Assembly: GCA_948964545.1 (NCBI GenBank)
Contig: CAREDV010000002.1
Location: 277,983 to 341,982, forward strand
Length of the DNA: 64,000 nucleotides
Source of the DNA: an uncultured bacterium
Lineage (GTDB): Bacteria; Cyanobacteriota; Vampirovibrionia; Gastranaerophilales; Gastranaerophilaceae
Direction of reading: 5' to 3'
How positions within the stretch are numbered: position 1 is the stretch's first letter; each line of letters opens with the position of its first letter. Position numbers and translations under genes: made by a program. Below are positions 51,299-59,831 of the stretch, one piece after another. Below the pieces are notes generated by a model that saw only the letters and a program-made list of their open reading frames with translations, was not told where the DNA came from and made no database searches.

Positions 51299-52261
51299 AT
51301 GACAGAGAAGTATTTAGTAGAAGATTTATATCAGGATTTAAAAAATGATTACGCTGAAACTGCTGAATATATTGAAATTGATGATGAATTGGATGAGCCT
51401 AAGACTTTTAATTCAATTTCTAATGATGACGATATTTTGCAGATGTATTTAAAAGATATTGGAAAGGTTAAGCTTCTTAATTCAAAAGAGGAAAAGGCTC
51501 TGGGTAAACAGATTAAAGAGGGCAGAGCAACAGATGCAGAGATTGCAAAACGAAAACTTGTTCAGGCAAATTTACGTCTTGTTGTAAGCATCGCAAAAAA
51601 ATATATCGGACAGGGTGTTTTGTTCATGGATTTGGTGCAGGAAGGGTCTTTGGGGCTTATTAAGGCTGCTGAAAAATTTGATTACTCTAAAAATTTTAAG
51701 TTTTCGACTTATGCAACGTGGTGGATAAAGCAGACTATTATAAGGGCGATTTCCAATAATTCACGCACAATAAGAATTCCTGTTCATATGACAGACAAAA
51801 TCAGAAAGTACAAGAGGGCTTATACAACTTTATCATTCGAACTCGGCAGAGAACCGTCGGATTTAGAGGTTGCGCAAAGGCTCGAGATTACGCCAAAACA
51901 GCTTTTGACAATAAAAAAATCAATTATAAAAGAGCCTATTAGTTTGGAAACTCCTGTGACTGATGATTTGAATGTAGGTGATTACGTTGAGGACAAATCT
52001 TACCGCTCGCCTGAGGCTCAGACAGGGAATAATGTTTTAAAAGGAAGCGTTGAGGATTTACTAGCATCTTTATCAGAAAGAGAAAGGAAAATTATTAACT
52101 GCCGTTTCGGTATTGGCGGTGAGCTGCCTAAAACTCTTGAGCAGGTCGGAGAATTAATGGGGTATTCAAAGGAGAGGATTCGTCAGCTTGAGGATTCCGC
52201 ATTGACAAAAATCAGAGAGAGAAAAGAGTTACAGCATTTCAGGGATTTTATAGAGGATTGA
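51299..52261 (+). CDS. RNA polymerase sigma-70 factor (RpoD/SigA-like)
   Basis: The 320-residue protein lacks region 1.1 but has region 1.2 (DDDILQMYLKDIGKVKLL), region 2 with the -10 recognition part FSTYATWWIKQTIIRAI, region 3 and region 4 with the -35 helix TLEQVGELMGYSKERIRQLEDSAL. The size and form match cyanobacterial group 1/2 sigma factors. Whether it is the main sigma or an alternative one cannot be decided from this window. GGAGGG precedes the ATG at 51299. The gene is monocistronic, ending in a terminator shared with recN. Confidence 0.93.
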   Translation: MTEKYLVEDLYQDLKNDYAETAEYIEIDDELDEPKTFNSISNDDDILQMYLKDIGKVKLLNSKEEKALGKQIKEGRATDAEIAKRKLVQANLRLVVSIAKKYIGQGVLFMDLVQEGSLGLIKAAEKFDYSKNFKFSTYATWWIKQTIIRAISNNSRTIRIPVHMTDKIRKYKRAYTTLSFELGREPSDLEVAQRLEITPKQLLTIKKSIIKEPISLETPVTDDLNVGDYVEDKSYRSPEAQTGNNVLKGSVEDLLASLSERERKIINCRFGIGGELPKTLEQVGELMGYSKERIRQLEDSALTKIRERKELQHFRDFIED

Positions 52262-52283
52262 AGCGCACTAAGTGCGCTTTTTT
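52262..52283. terminator. terminator between sigma factor and recN genes
   Basis: AGCGCAC (52262-52268) pairs with GTGCGCT (52272-52278), loop TAA, followed by T6 on the plus strand. It starts on the base after the sigma factor stop codon. Confidence 0.85.
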
Positions 52284-53928
52284 ATTGCATTATCAATGAT
52301 TTTGCAAATTCGACGGATTGTTCGTTAATTTCGCCCCCTGCAAGTTCTGCAAGTGCTTTTATTCGGTTGTCGCCTGTGAGCACATATACTTCAACTTTTG
52401 TTTCATCAGTTTGTGATTTTCTGACATAGAAGTGTTTGTCTGCTTTTGAGGCAATTATTGCTTGATGTGTGATTAAAATTATCTGGTGGTATTTTGAAAG
52501 TTCGACAATTTCATCTGCGACGCTTTGAGAGGCTTTACCCGAAATCCCCGTATCAATTTCATCAAAGATTACTGTGTTGATGTCGTCGCTTTGTGCAAAG
52601 ATTGATTTTATTGCAAGCATTACGCGTGAAATTTCTCCGCCTGATGCAACTTTTGCAAGCGGTTTTAAATCCTCTGAAATATTTGTCGAAATTAAGAATT
52701 CAACTTCATCGCATCCGTCAGAGCTTAATTCTTTCGGCTTAACAGAAATTTCAAACCTGGCTTTCGGAAGTTCCAGTTTTTCCAGCTTTTCTTGAACAAG
52801 ACTTGAGAGTACCTGTGCATAATTTTTTCTCTGTTCTGAAATTTCGCCTGCAATTTTTTCAAGTTCCTGACGGGCATGAGAAATTTTAGCTTCCAATTCA
52901 TCAATATTTTGGGTTGAAAACTCTATTGCGTTAAGCTCTTTTGAAAGATTTTTAAATGTCTCCATAACAGCTTGAAGTGTTCCGCCGTATTTGCGCTTGA
53001 GCTTATCCAAAACGTAAAGTCGTTCCTGAATATCATTTAGCCTTTGTGTGTCATTATCAAGATTTTGGCTGTAATCTCTGAGCTCAGAACCTGCACTTCG
53101 CAAGTTTTCTATTGCATCAATAAGGTTTTGTTCAAGTTCCTCAAGGCTATTGTCATACGATACGGCTTTTGAAATGTTTTGTTTAATCTTGCCGAGAGCT
53201 TCCATAATAGAGCCGTCGTCGCCGTTGATTGCCCAGTATGAACTTCCCGTTAATTCTTTAAGTTTTTCTGCATTTTCCAAAACTTCAAGTTCGCGGTTCA
53301 AATCCTCATCCTCTGTTTCTGATGCGATATTTGCGCTGTCGATTTCATTAATCTGAAACTGTAAAAATTCTAGCTGGCTTTCTGTTACATCAGATGCTGT
53401 TTTTAAATTTTCAAGTTGAGCCAAAAGTTGTTGGTATTCTTTAAATTTTTCTTTGTATTTATTTAATTTTGCGCCGTAGCAAGCATAATTATCAAGCAAA
53501 GTGATATGATATTTTGGCTGCATAAAAGCGTAAGTTTGGTGCTGTGAGTGAATATCTAGAAAATAATTTTTTAAGTGTTTGATAAATTCCTGATTTACAA
53601 GAGTGCCGTTAACTCGTGAACGGACACCGTTTTGAGTAATTTCTTTAGTTAAAACAATTTCTGAACCTAAATTATCTATTCCGTTTTCTTCAAAAAGCTG
53701 GGATAAATCATGTTTTGTATTTTCGATTACAAGTTCTATTACTGCCTTATCTTTGTCATGTTTTATTACATCTTTAGAAACTCTCGATGCAAAAGCTAAA
53801 TCAATGGCATTAATCAGAATACTTTTACCTGCGCCAGTTTCACCAGTGATAACATTCAGTCCGTCATGGAAATTGGCAGTTAATTCGTCTATAAGTATGT
53901 AATCTTTTATTCGCAGCTGTTTTATCAT
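52282..53928 (-). CDS. recN: DNA repair protein RecN
   Basis: RecN is an SMC-like ATPase that holds broken DNA ends together during recombination repair. Starting at the ATG at 53928 the protein has 548 residues and begins MIKQLRIKDYILIDEL as expected; the frame upstream to 53946 is ignored. Walker A is GETGAGKS, two coiled-coil arms surround the centre, and the C-terminal head has VASGGEISRVMLAIK, the Walker B VIFDEIDTGISG and ITHQ. The start has no Shine-Dalgarno sequence and lies six bases after TATGCT, implying a leaderless mRNA. Confidence 0.97.
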   Translation of the reverse strand: MIKQLRIKDYILIDELTANFHDGLNVITGETGAGKSILINAIDLAFASRVSKDVIKHDKDKAVIELVIENTKHDLSQLFEENGIDNLGSEIVLTKEITQNGVRSRVNGTLVNQEFIKHLKNYFLDIHSQHQTYAFMQPKYHITLLDNYACYGAKLNKYKEKFKEYQQLLAQLENLKTASDVTESQLEFLQFQINEIDSANIASETEDEDLNRELEVLENAEKLKELTGSSYWAINGDDGSIMEALGKIKQNISKAVSYDNSLEELEQNLIDAIENLRSAGSELRDYSQNLDNDTQRLNDIQERLYVLDKLKRKYGGTLQAVMETFKNLSKELNAIEFSTQNIDELEAKISHARQELEKIAGEISEQRKNYAQVLSSLVQEKLEKLELPKARFEISVKPKELSSDGCDEVEFLISTNISEDLKPLAKVASGGEISRVMLAIKSIFAQSDDINTVIFDEIDTGISGKASQSVADEIVELSKYHQIILITHQAIIASKADKHFYVRKSQTDETKVEVYVLTGDNRIKALAELAGGEINEQSVEFAKSLIMQ

Positions 53929-53934
53929 ATCTAT

Positions 53935-53963
53935 AGCATAAAACAAGATTAAAAATCTCGCAA
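53935..53963 (-). promoter_or_regulatory. leaderless promoter of recN
   Basis: Minus strand: TTGCGA (53963-53958), 17-base spacer, TATGCT (53940-53935), six bases, ATG at 53928. Confidence 0.65.
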
Positions 53964-54008
53964 CATATATACATTATTTTAACTATTTTATTTTCAGGTT
54001 AATTATGT

Positions 54009-54014
54009 TATTCT
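54009..54014 (+). promoter_or_regulatory. -10 box of lysA, leaderless geometry
   Basis: TATTCT ends six bases (TATTTT) before the ATG at 54021. No Shine-Dalgarno sequence; the -35 is weak. Confidence 0.4.
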
Positions 54015-54020
54015 TATTTT

Positions 54021-55313
54021 ATGAAAAGTACGAATCAATATTTGAAACCATTATCATTGAAAGTTAATGAAAATCTAGAAATCGGCGGATGTGATACTGT
54101 TGAACTTGTTGAAAAGTTTGGAACTCCTTTATATGTTGTGGATGAATATACTATTAGAAGTATTTGTCGGGATTATAAAGAAGCTTTTAAGGCTTACGAA
54201 AATGTTAATATGATGTATGCATCAAAAGCCTTGTGTACAATGGCTACATCAAAACTTCTTGCATCAGAGGGGTTTGGATTTGATGTTGTGTCTGCGGGGG
54301 AAATTTATACTGTTTATAAAGCGGGCGTTGACATGTCAAAAGTCCTTTTTAACGGTAATAATAAATCTTATGATGAGCTGTCTCTTGCTATAGAGCTTGG
54401 TGTAGGCAGGATTTCTGCTGATAATTTCTTTGAGCTCGCACTTTTAAATGAAGTTGCAAAAGCTCAAAACAAAACTATTGATATTTTACTTAGAATAACT
54501 CCTGGGATTGAATGTCATACACATAAATATATTCAAACAGGACATTTGGATTCAAAATTCGGCTTTGATTTGACACAGGTTGACGAAGCTGTTGAATTGA
54601 TTAAAAATGATTATACAAATTTAAAACTTCACGGACTTCATGCTCATATTGGTTCGCAAATTTTTGAAACTTCAATCTATGGTGATGAAATTGAAATCCT
54701 TGTAAAAGAGATTGCGCGCCTTGGTTTGAACGAGATAAACATTGGCGGAGGTATCGGTGTTAAATATACAGAAAATGACTGTCCGCCATCTGTTTATGAT
54801 GTTGCAGAAATTATTATAAATAGATTAAACGAGTGTATTAAAAAATATAATATTGAACCGCCTGCACTATTTATAGAACCTGGCAGAAGTATTATATCTA
54901 CTGCGGGTGTAACTTTATATACTGTCGGAAGTTCAAAACAAGTTCCAAACGGCAGAAAATATGTCGCAGTTGACGGCGGAATGTCTGATAACATAAGACC
55001 TGCAATGTATGGTGCTGAATATACTGTGCAGGTCGCAAACAAACCTGATGTTCAAAATCTTCAAAAGGTTACAATTGCAGGACGTTTCTGCGAATCTGGC
55101 GATATTTTAATTAAAGATGTAGAACTGCCTGAACTTGAAGAAGGCGACATTCTGTGTGTTTATAACACTGGTGCTTATAATTATTCAATGGCATCAAATT
55201 ATAATCGCGTGCCAAAACCTGCTATGGTGCTTGTAAATGATTCACTATCACATGTAATAGTTGCAAGAGAAACTTTAGATGATTTAATTTCACATGATAG
55301 GATTAGTCAATGA
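54021..55313 (+). CDS. lysA: diaminopimelate decarboxylase
   Basis: LysA converts meso-diaminopimelate to lysine with pyridoxal phosphate. The 430-residue protein has the PLP lysine K69 in MMYASKAL, the HIGSQI motif, the glycine-rich phosphate site NIGGGIGV, EPGRSII and the GRFCESGD/DILCVYNTGAYNYSMASNYN C-terminal active-site signature. Everything expected is present. It starts the lysA-cdaA-yitT operon; its last codons overlap the cdaA start by 4 bases. Confidence 0.97.
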   Translation: MKSTNQYLKPLSLKVNENLEIGGCDTVELVEKFGTPLYVVDEYTIRSICRDYKEAFKAYENVNMMYASKALCTMATSKLLASEGFGFDVVSAGEIYTVYKAGVDMSKVLFNGNNKSYDELSLAIELGVGRISADNFFELALLNEVAKAQNKTIDILLRITPGIECHTHKYIQTGHLDSKFGFDLTQVDEAVELIKNDYTNLKLHGLHAHIGSQIFETSIYGDEIEILVKEIARLGLNEINIGGGIGVKYTENDCPPSVYDVAEIIINRLNECIKKYNIEPPALFIEPGRSIISTAGVTLYTVGSSKQVPNGRKYVAVDGGMSDNIRPAMYGAEYTVQVANKPDVQNLQKVTIAGRFCESGDILIKDVELPELEEGDILCVYNTGAYNYSMASNYNRVPKPAMVLVNDSLSHVIVARETLDDLISHDRISQ

Positions 55314-56203
55314 TAAATGAAATTTTCACATACTTAACAAATTATATTAGTAATCTGGAAATGGCTTTTAATTGGTCAGATTTTATCCAGATAGCTTTTT
55401 TAACTTGTGTACTTTTGTTTTTGTATAAGAAATTTATCAAGAATACTTCATCGGAAAAGTTTGTAAAAGGGCTTTTAATTCTTGTATGCGTTTGGATTTT
55501 TAGCGAAGTACTTTTAAGAATTAATTTGAATATTATCGGAATGTTTTTAAAAGCTGTTGTAACCCTTGTATCTTTAAGCTTAATTGTTATATTCCAGCCT
55601 GAATTACGACGCTTTTTAGGCTTTTTGGGACAAGCAGATTTTGTGGCTAAAGTTTTTAATACAAACAATTCTAAAAAGAAAACAAGAAAAATTGATGTTG
55701 TTAAAGAATTAATAGAAAGCGTTAAGTATCTTTCAAAATCCCATACAGGTGCTTTGATTGTTTTCCAGAGCGATTTAAGCAATACTTATTATGATGTCGG
55801 AACAAAACTAAATGCTGATTTGTCAACAGAACTGCTTTTGACAATTTTTCACACTAATACTCCGCTTCATGACGGTGCAGTTGTTATAAACGGCGATAAA
55901 ATTATTTCAGCAGGTGTGTTATTACCGCTTACAGAAGATCCTAAACTTAGTTGGAAATACGGTACGCGTCACAGAGCGGCAATCGGTATGACAGAAACAA
56001 GCGATGCTGCCTGCCTTGTTGTTTCGGAAGAAACTGGCGATGTTTCTATTGCACTTGACGGAAACCTTAAAAAATATGAAGATTTGGTGACTTTAAAATC
56101 TGATTTAGAAAATATTTTGGGCTTAAAAGAACCAAATGATGCAGATAAAAAAACTATATTTAAAATAAATAATTTTATGACTATAAAGAAGAGTGCGGAG
56201 TAA
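55310..56203 (+). CDS. cdaA: diadenylate cyclase CdaA (DAC domain)
   Basis: CdaA makes c-di-AMP from two ATP at the membrane. The 297-residue protein has three membrane segments (about 22-40, 52-70, 76-96), a linker, and the DAC domain with the DGA motif (188-190) and RHR (220-222) intact. It overlaps lysA (ATGA at 55310) and is followed by yitT within 4 bases. CdaR is not adjacent, unlike in Firmicutes. A predicted PgpH-type hydrolase for the same messenger is at the end of this window. Confidence 0.96.
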   Translation: MINEIFTYLTNYISNLEMAFNWSDFIQIAFLTCVLLFLYKKFIKNTSSEKFVKGLLILVCVWIFSEVLLRINLNIIGMFLKAVVTLVSLSLIVIFQPELRRFLGFLGQADFVAKVFNTNNSKKKTRKIDVVKELIESVKYLSKSHTGALIVFQSDLSNTYYDVGTKLNADLSTELLLTIFHTNTPLHDGAVVINGDKIISAGVLLPLTEDPKLSWKYGTRHRAAIGMTETSDAACLVVSEETGDVSIALDGNLKKYEDLVTLKSDLENILGLKEPNDADKKTIFKINNFMTIKKSAE

Positions 56204-56206
56204 GTT

Positions 56207-57082
56207 TTGGAGAGAAAATTAACTAAAAAAGAACTGTTATTAAATTTTTTGAGAAAGATGTTTTTTCTCACTCTTGGGCCTTGTATTGCAGCGTTTGCAC
56301 TTGAGGTTTTTCTTGTTCCAAATAATATTATTGACGGCGGAATTGTCGGTATTTCAATAATCTTAAGTTATCTTACAAAGATAAATCTTGGGCTGTTGAT
56401 TTTTCTTATAAATATTCCATTCTTTTTATTAGCGTTTAACAAAATAGGTAAGAAGTTTGTAATTCAAACTTTTTATGCAATTGGAATATTATCACTGGCG
56501 GTTAACTTTTTGACAATTCATCATCTTCCAGTAACACATGATTTGCTTCTAGCTACTGTATTTGGCGGAATTGCACTGGGTACGGGTGTAGGACTTGTGC
56601 TTAAGAATGAAGGCTCGCTTGACGGTACAGAGATTATGTCGCTTGTGTTATCTAAGAAATTTGGATTTTCTGTAGGCGAGTGGATTATGGCATTTAATAT
56701 ATTTATTTATGGAGCTTCAGGGCTTGTGTTCGGCTGGAATAAGGCGATGTATGCGGTTTTGACATATTTTATTGCGTTTAAAGTTATTGATATAGTTCTT
56801 GAGGGATTAAATTCTTCAAAATCAATTCGTGTAATAAGTGATAAGTCATACGAAATAGGACAAGAATTGCTTAAAAGTTTAAATATCGGTGTAACATATT
56901 TGAAAGGTGTCGGGGCATATTCGGGTGCAGAAAAAACAATAGTGTTCTGTGTTGTATCACGTCTTGAAATGGCTAAGATGAAAGAGATTATAAAAAATAT
57001 TGACCCGCATGCTTTTATATCTGTTGTTGATGTGCATGAAGCTTACGGCGGCAGGACAAAAGGAAGTATTGACAAAATTTAA
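56207..57082 (+). CDS. YitT family membrane protein (DUF161/DUF2179)
   Basis: The 291-residue protein starts at a TTG at 56207, with GCGGAG as ribosome binding site. Five to six membrane segments (about 18-200) with the LVPNNIIDGGIVGISIIL signature are followed by a C-terminal soluble DUF2179 domain (about 205-291). Function of the family is unknown; transport is assumed. It follows cdaA directly, suggesting that it may respond to c-di-AMP, as the DUF2179 domain resembles small-ligand-binding folds; this is inference. Confidence 0.92.
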   Translation: MERKLTKKELLLNFLRKMFFLTLGPCIAAFALEVFLVPNNIIDGGIVGISIILSYLTKINLGLLIFLINIPFFLLAFNKIGKKFVIQTFYAIGILSLAVNFLTIHHLPVTHDLLLATVFGGIALGTGVGLVLKNEGSLDGTEIMSLVLSKKFGFSVGEWIMAFNIFIYGASGLVFGWNKAMYAVLTYFIAFKVIDIVLEGLNSSKSIRVISDKSYEIGQELLKSLNIGVTYLKGVGAYSGAEKTIVFCVVSRLEMAKMKEIIKNIDPHAFISVVDVHEAYGGRTKGSIDKI

Positions 57083-57134
57083 CAATCTGGACAAGAGTTT
57101 TTTTATATAGTATTATGAAAAAAAGGACGAAAAT

Positions 57135-57482
57135 ATGGCAAAAAATATTGATACAGTACCAATAGAAGTAAGTATTTTGACAGCAGACCATGATATTAAA
57201 GGTGTGGTTCATGTTTCTAAATACACAAATACAAACAGAGAACTTACGGATTTGTTAAATGATAGAGAACGCAGATTTCTTGCTGTAACTAATGCAGAAA
57301 TTTATCCGCGCAACTCAAATCAAGCGCCAAGAAAATATAATTTCCTTGAAATTCACATGGATTATGTTCTTATGGTTCATCCGTCATCTCAGGCAGTGTT
57401 CCAAGAGTCAGGCAGAACACAGGAAGATATTTCAAGGTTTAGAGAATTAAGATTGAAATTAAATCAGACAAAACCATTTTAA
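57135..57482 (+). CDS. conserved-looking small unknown protein
   Basis: The 115-residue soluble protein begins MAKNIDTVPIEVSILTADHD and looks like a small beta barrel (KGVVHVSKYTNTN, RFLAVTNAEIYP, FLEIHMDYVLMVHPS) followed by a charged helix. I do not recognise the family with confidence. AAGGACG precedes the ATG at 57135. It is 52 bases after yitT and ends in a terminator, so it is probably the last gene of the lysA operon. Confidence 0.8.
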   Translation: MAKNIDTVPIEVSILTADHDIKGVVHVSKYTNTNRELTDLLNDRERRFLAVTNAEIYPRNSNQAPRKYNFLEIHMDYVLMVHPSSQAVFQESGRTQEDISRFRELRLKLNQTKPF

Positions 57483-57506
57483 TAAACAAGCGAAAGTTAA
57501 TATAAT

Positions 57507-57532
57507 AAAAAAGAGCTAAAAGGCTCTTTTTT
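57507..57532. terminator. bidirectional terminator
   Basis: AAAAAAGAGC (57507-57516) pairs with GCTCTTTTTT (57523-57532), loop TAAAAG. It separates the small protein gene from the convergent membrane gene. Confidence 0.92.
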
Positions 57533-58250
57533 ATTTCTTAAATTTAGATAAAAGATTTGAACTTCCTGAATATGACACTTCTGTTTGCTGCGCAGGGGCA
57601 GTTTCTTGCTGTTTAATTTCTACGTTTTTTGCATTTTCTTCAGGTTTTTTGGCATTTAATTTCTTATCATGCTTATTAGTAAAATATTGTGTAAGCGGTG
57701 TTGAAATGAAAGGTACGATACAGCGTTTTGCAACGATTGTAGCAACAACGATATTCATAGTCGCTTCAAATGCTGAATAGATAGTATCTTTTGTATTTTG
57801 AAGTTTCTTTTCAGCTTCGAGTTTTCTTAAAATTGCATCTCCTGATGCTTTTGCATCTTTACGATATGCTGTGATTAATTCTTTACAAGCCTGTTTATTG
57901 AATGATTTATTCAATATTTTATTAAACATTGGTTTATAGAATTTTTTCAATCCGAAAGTGAGTCCGATTTGTGTTACAACGTTTAAGATACCATTTGTTA
58001 AGTCCATATTTGCAACAAATCGTCTTTTGTCTTCTGGAATTTTTTTGTTATTCAATGATTGTGTAACATATAAGTAGCATCCGACAGCATCTTTTGTAGC
58101 TAAAGAAGCTAATGTTGCATAACCTGCATATTTAATCGGTTCTTTTTTAAATTTTTCACAAAGATTTTTTACTGTTTTGTTTTCGGCAAATTTACCGATA
58201 CCTTTAGCTGTGTATTCTCCGAATTTAGAACCAATAGATGAAATAGCCAT
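57531..58250 (-). CDS. unknown membrane protein, coupled to the 504-aa gene
   Basis: The 239-residue protein has hydrophobic segments at about 38-58, 82-100 and 150-180. The C-terminal 50 residues are charged and Gln/Glu/Thr-rich. The N-terminus (MAISSIGSKFGEYTAKGIGK) lacks a signal peptide and shows only a loose F-G-x relative of the SF-x-A/G motif. Its ATG overlaps the upstream gene's TAA by 1 base (TAATG), so translation is coupled. No known family. Confidence 0.75.
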   Translation of the reverse strand: MAISSIGSKFGEYTAKGIGKFAENKTVKNLCEKFKKEPIKYAGYATLASLATKDAVGCYLYVTQSLNNKKIPEDKRRFVANMDLTNGILNVVTQIGLTFGLKKFYKPMFNKILNKSFNKQACKELITAYRKDAKASGDAILRKLEAEKKLQNTKDTIYSAFEATMNIVVATIVAKRCIVPFISTPLTQYFTNKHDKKLNAKKPEENAKNVEIKQQETAPAQQTEVSYSGSSNLLSKFKK

Positions 58251-59764
58251 TATTTTTCACCTCCGTTCTTTTGTACAGCGGCCTTCTTAGAGCCAGACAG
58301 TTTCGGGAAGAAAATATCCATAAATCTTGGATATACCCAGTTTAGAGCATGGCAGGTAATAGGTACAGTAACAAACAGACCAAGCGATATTCCAGCAATT
58401 TCTTTGATAAATCTGTAACGTTTGTTCATCATGCCTTTATAGCCTTTTACAATATCTTTACAGATTTTTTCTTTAAGTTTTCCTGAGTTTTCACCAAATG
58501 TTGAAATATTGTGGAAGATAGTATTTAATCTTTTGTTATTACTATCAAAGCGACAATTTTCAGCAAGGTCTGCTATTGCTTTTTTTATACCTTGTGGATT
58601 TTCGTTAATTGATTTTGATATTTCTGCAAATCTTCTAAGGCGTTTTAGCAGCAACGCTTCATCTGCCTCCATATTAGCCATATATTTTGCTTTTGTGAAT
58701 TTGCCTTTACCACCGCAAGATTTTTCGATTTTATCTATACGTTCAATTGTTCTTGAACATCTGCTTGCTTGAGAGTCTGAATCTGCAAGATCAATAATCT
58801 CTTGATAAACTTTTTTTAATTCGTTATCATCCTTAACTTTTGCAAGCTCTTGCTGTAAGTATGAACCAATTTGAGCTTTATCTTTCGGCAGTGAACCGAG
58901 AACTCTTTTTAATTCATCTTTGTTATTGATAAGAGTTTCAGCTCTTTTGGCGTAAAAATCTTTACCTGTTGTAGCGCTAGTAATTTCGGCCTGTGGATTA
59001 TCCAATAATTTTTTCAAATCACTATCGTTAAACGAGTCATATCTTAAGAAGTTTGTATCAGACATATAGCTGCGAATTTCATTTCTTAATGCTTCGGTTG
59101 TCGATTTTGTATCAACTAATCCATTTGCACCTTCTCTGATACGAATTTGTCCTGTTTGCAAGAAATCTGTAGCAACTTTTGAAACTTGTTCATTTTTAAC
59201 TTTATTTATATTTTCAGCTAATTTTGTTTTAAAAGTTTTTTTATCAAGTTTTTGGGCTTTTAATTTTTTCTTTTCTTGTCTTTCTATATATTTATCATCT
59301 TGCAATGCACTTTTATCAAGGTAAGTAGGTATAAATTTTGAAAATTTCGGGTTATTGAATATTACATCTAACCCTTTGTTTATCGGTGTTACCAATGACA
59401 TTTGAATTGGAATTGCCAGTGCTGCAGAAATAGGCTGGCGCATTGCTGTATATTTTTGAGTCTTTTTAAGATTGTCTTTTTCTTCTTCTGTTGCACCTTC
59501 TTTTGGTTTCACATATGGATTCCAAGCAATAAATAATGGCGCAATTGCACCTGTACCTATTGCTGTGATAAGAATACGTCCCTGCTCTCCATCAAACCAT
59601 TTAAGTTTTTCCATGAATTTAATAAGATTTTTCTGTTTTAAATAGTTTGTAAAGTTTGCCGGTTTTGGTGCATTTGCTGTAAAGTTTGGAGTATATTTCG
59701 GTGCACCATTATGTTTTATGCCGGTATAAGTTTGATTGTAATTACCTTGTATTTTTGTTACCAT
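58250..59764 (-). CDS. unknown membrane protein with N-terminal PNFTA motif
   Basis: The 504-residue protein has two hydrophobic segments near 60-85 and 110-130 and one near the C-terminus (about 455-480). The N-terminus is low complexity and contains PNFTAN (26-31) and ANFTN (36-40), again the [SN]F-x-[AG] motif, without a signal peptide. The middle (about 150-440) is a long Lys-rich helical region. I recognise no family. AGG at about 8 bases serves the ATG at 59764. It forms a two-gene unit with 57531-58250. Confidence 0.75.
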   Translation of the reverse strand: MVTKIQGNYNQTYTGIKHNGAPKYTPNFTANAPKPANFTNYLKQKNLIKFMEKLKWFDGEQGRILITAIGTGAIAPLFIAWNPYVKPKEGATEEEKDNLKKTQKYTAMRQPISAALAIPIQMSLVTPINKGLDVIFNNPKFSKFIPTYLDKSALQDDKYIERQEKKKLKAQKLDKKTFKTKLAENINKVKNEQVSKVATDFLQTGQIRIREGANGLVDTKSTTEALRNEIRSYMSDTNFLRYDSFNDSDLKKLLDNPQAEITSATTGKDFYAKRAETLINNKDELKRVLGSLPKDKAQIGSYLQQELAKVKDDNELKKVYQEIIDLADSDSQASRCSRTIERIDKIEKSCGGKGKFTKAKYMANMEADEALLLKRLRRFAEISKSINENPQGIKKAIADLAENCRFDSNNKRLNTIFHNISTFGENSGKLKEKICKDIVKGYKGMMNKRYRFIKEIAGISLGLFVTVPITCHALNWVYPRFMDIFFPKLSGSKKAAVQKNGGEK

Positions 59765-59831
59765 TTCAATACCTACACTATGAACCTTCTATATATATAG
59801 ACGTTTGGACAAGAAAAAAATTGCTATTTTT

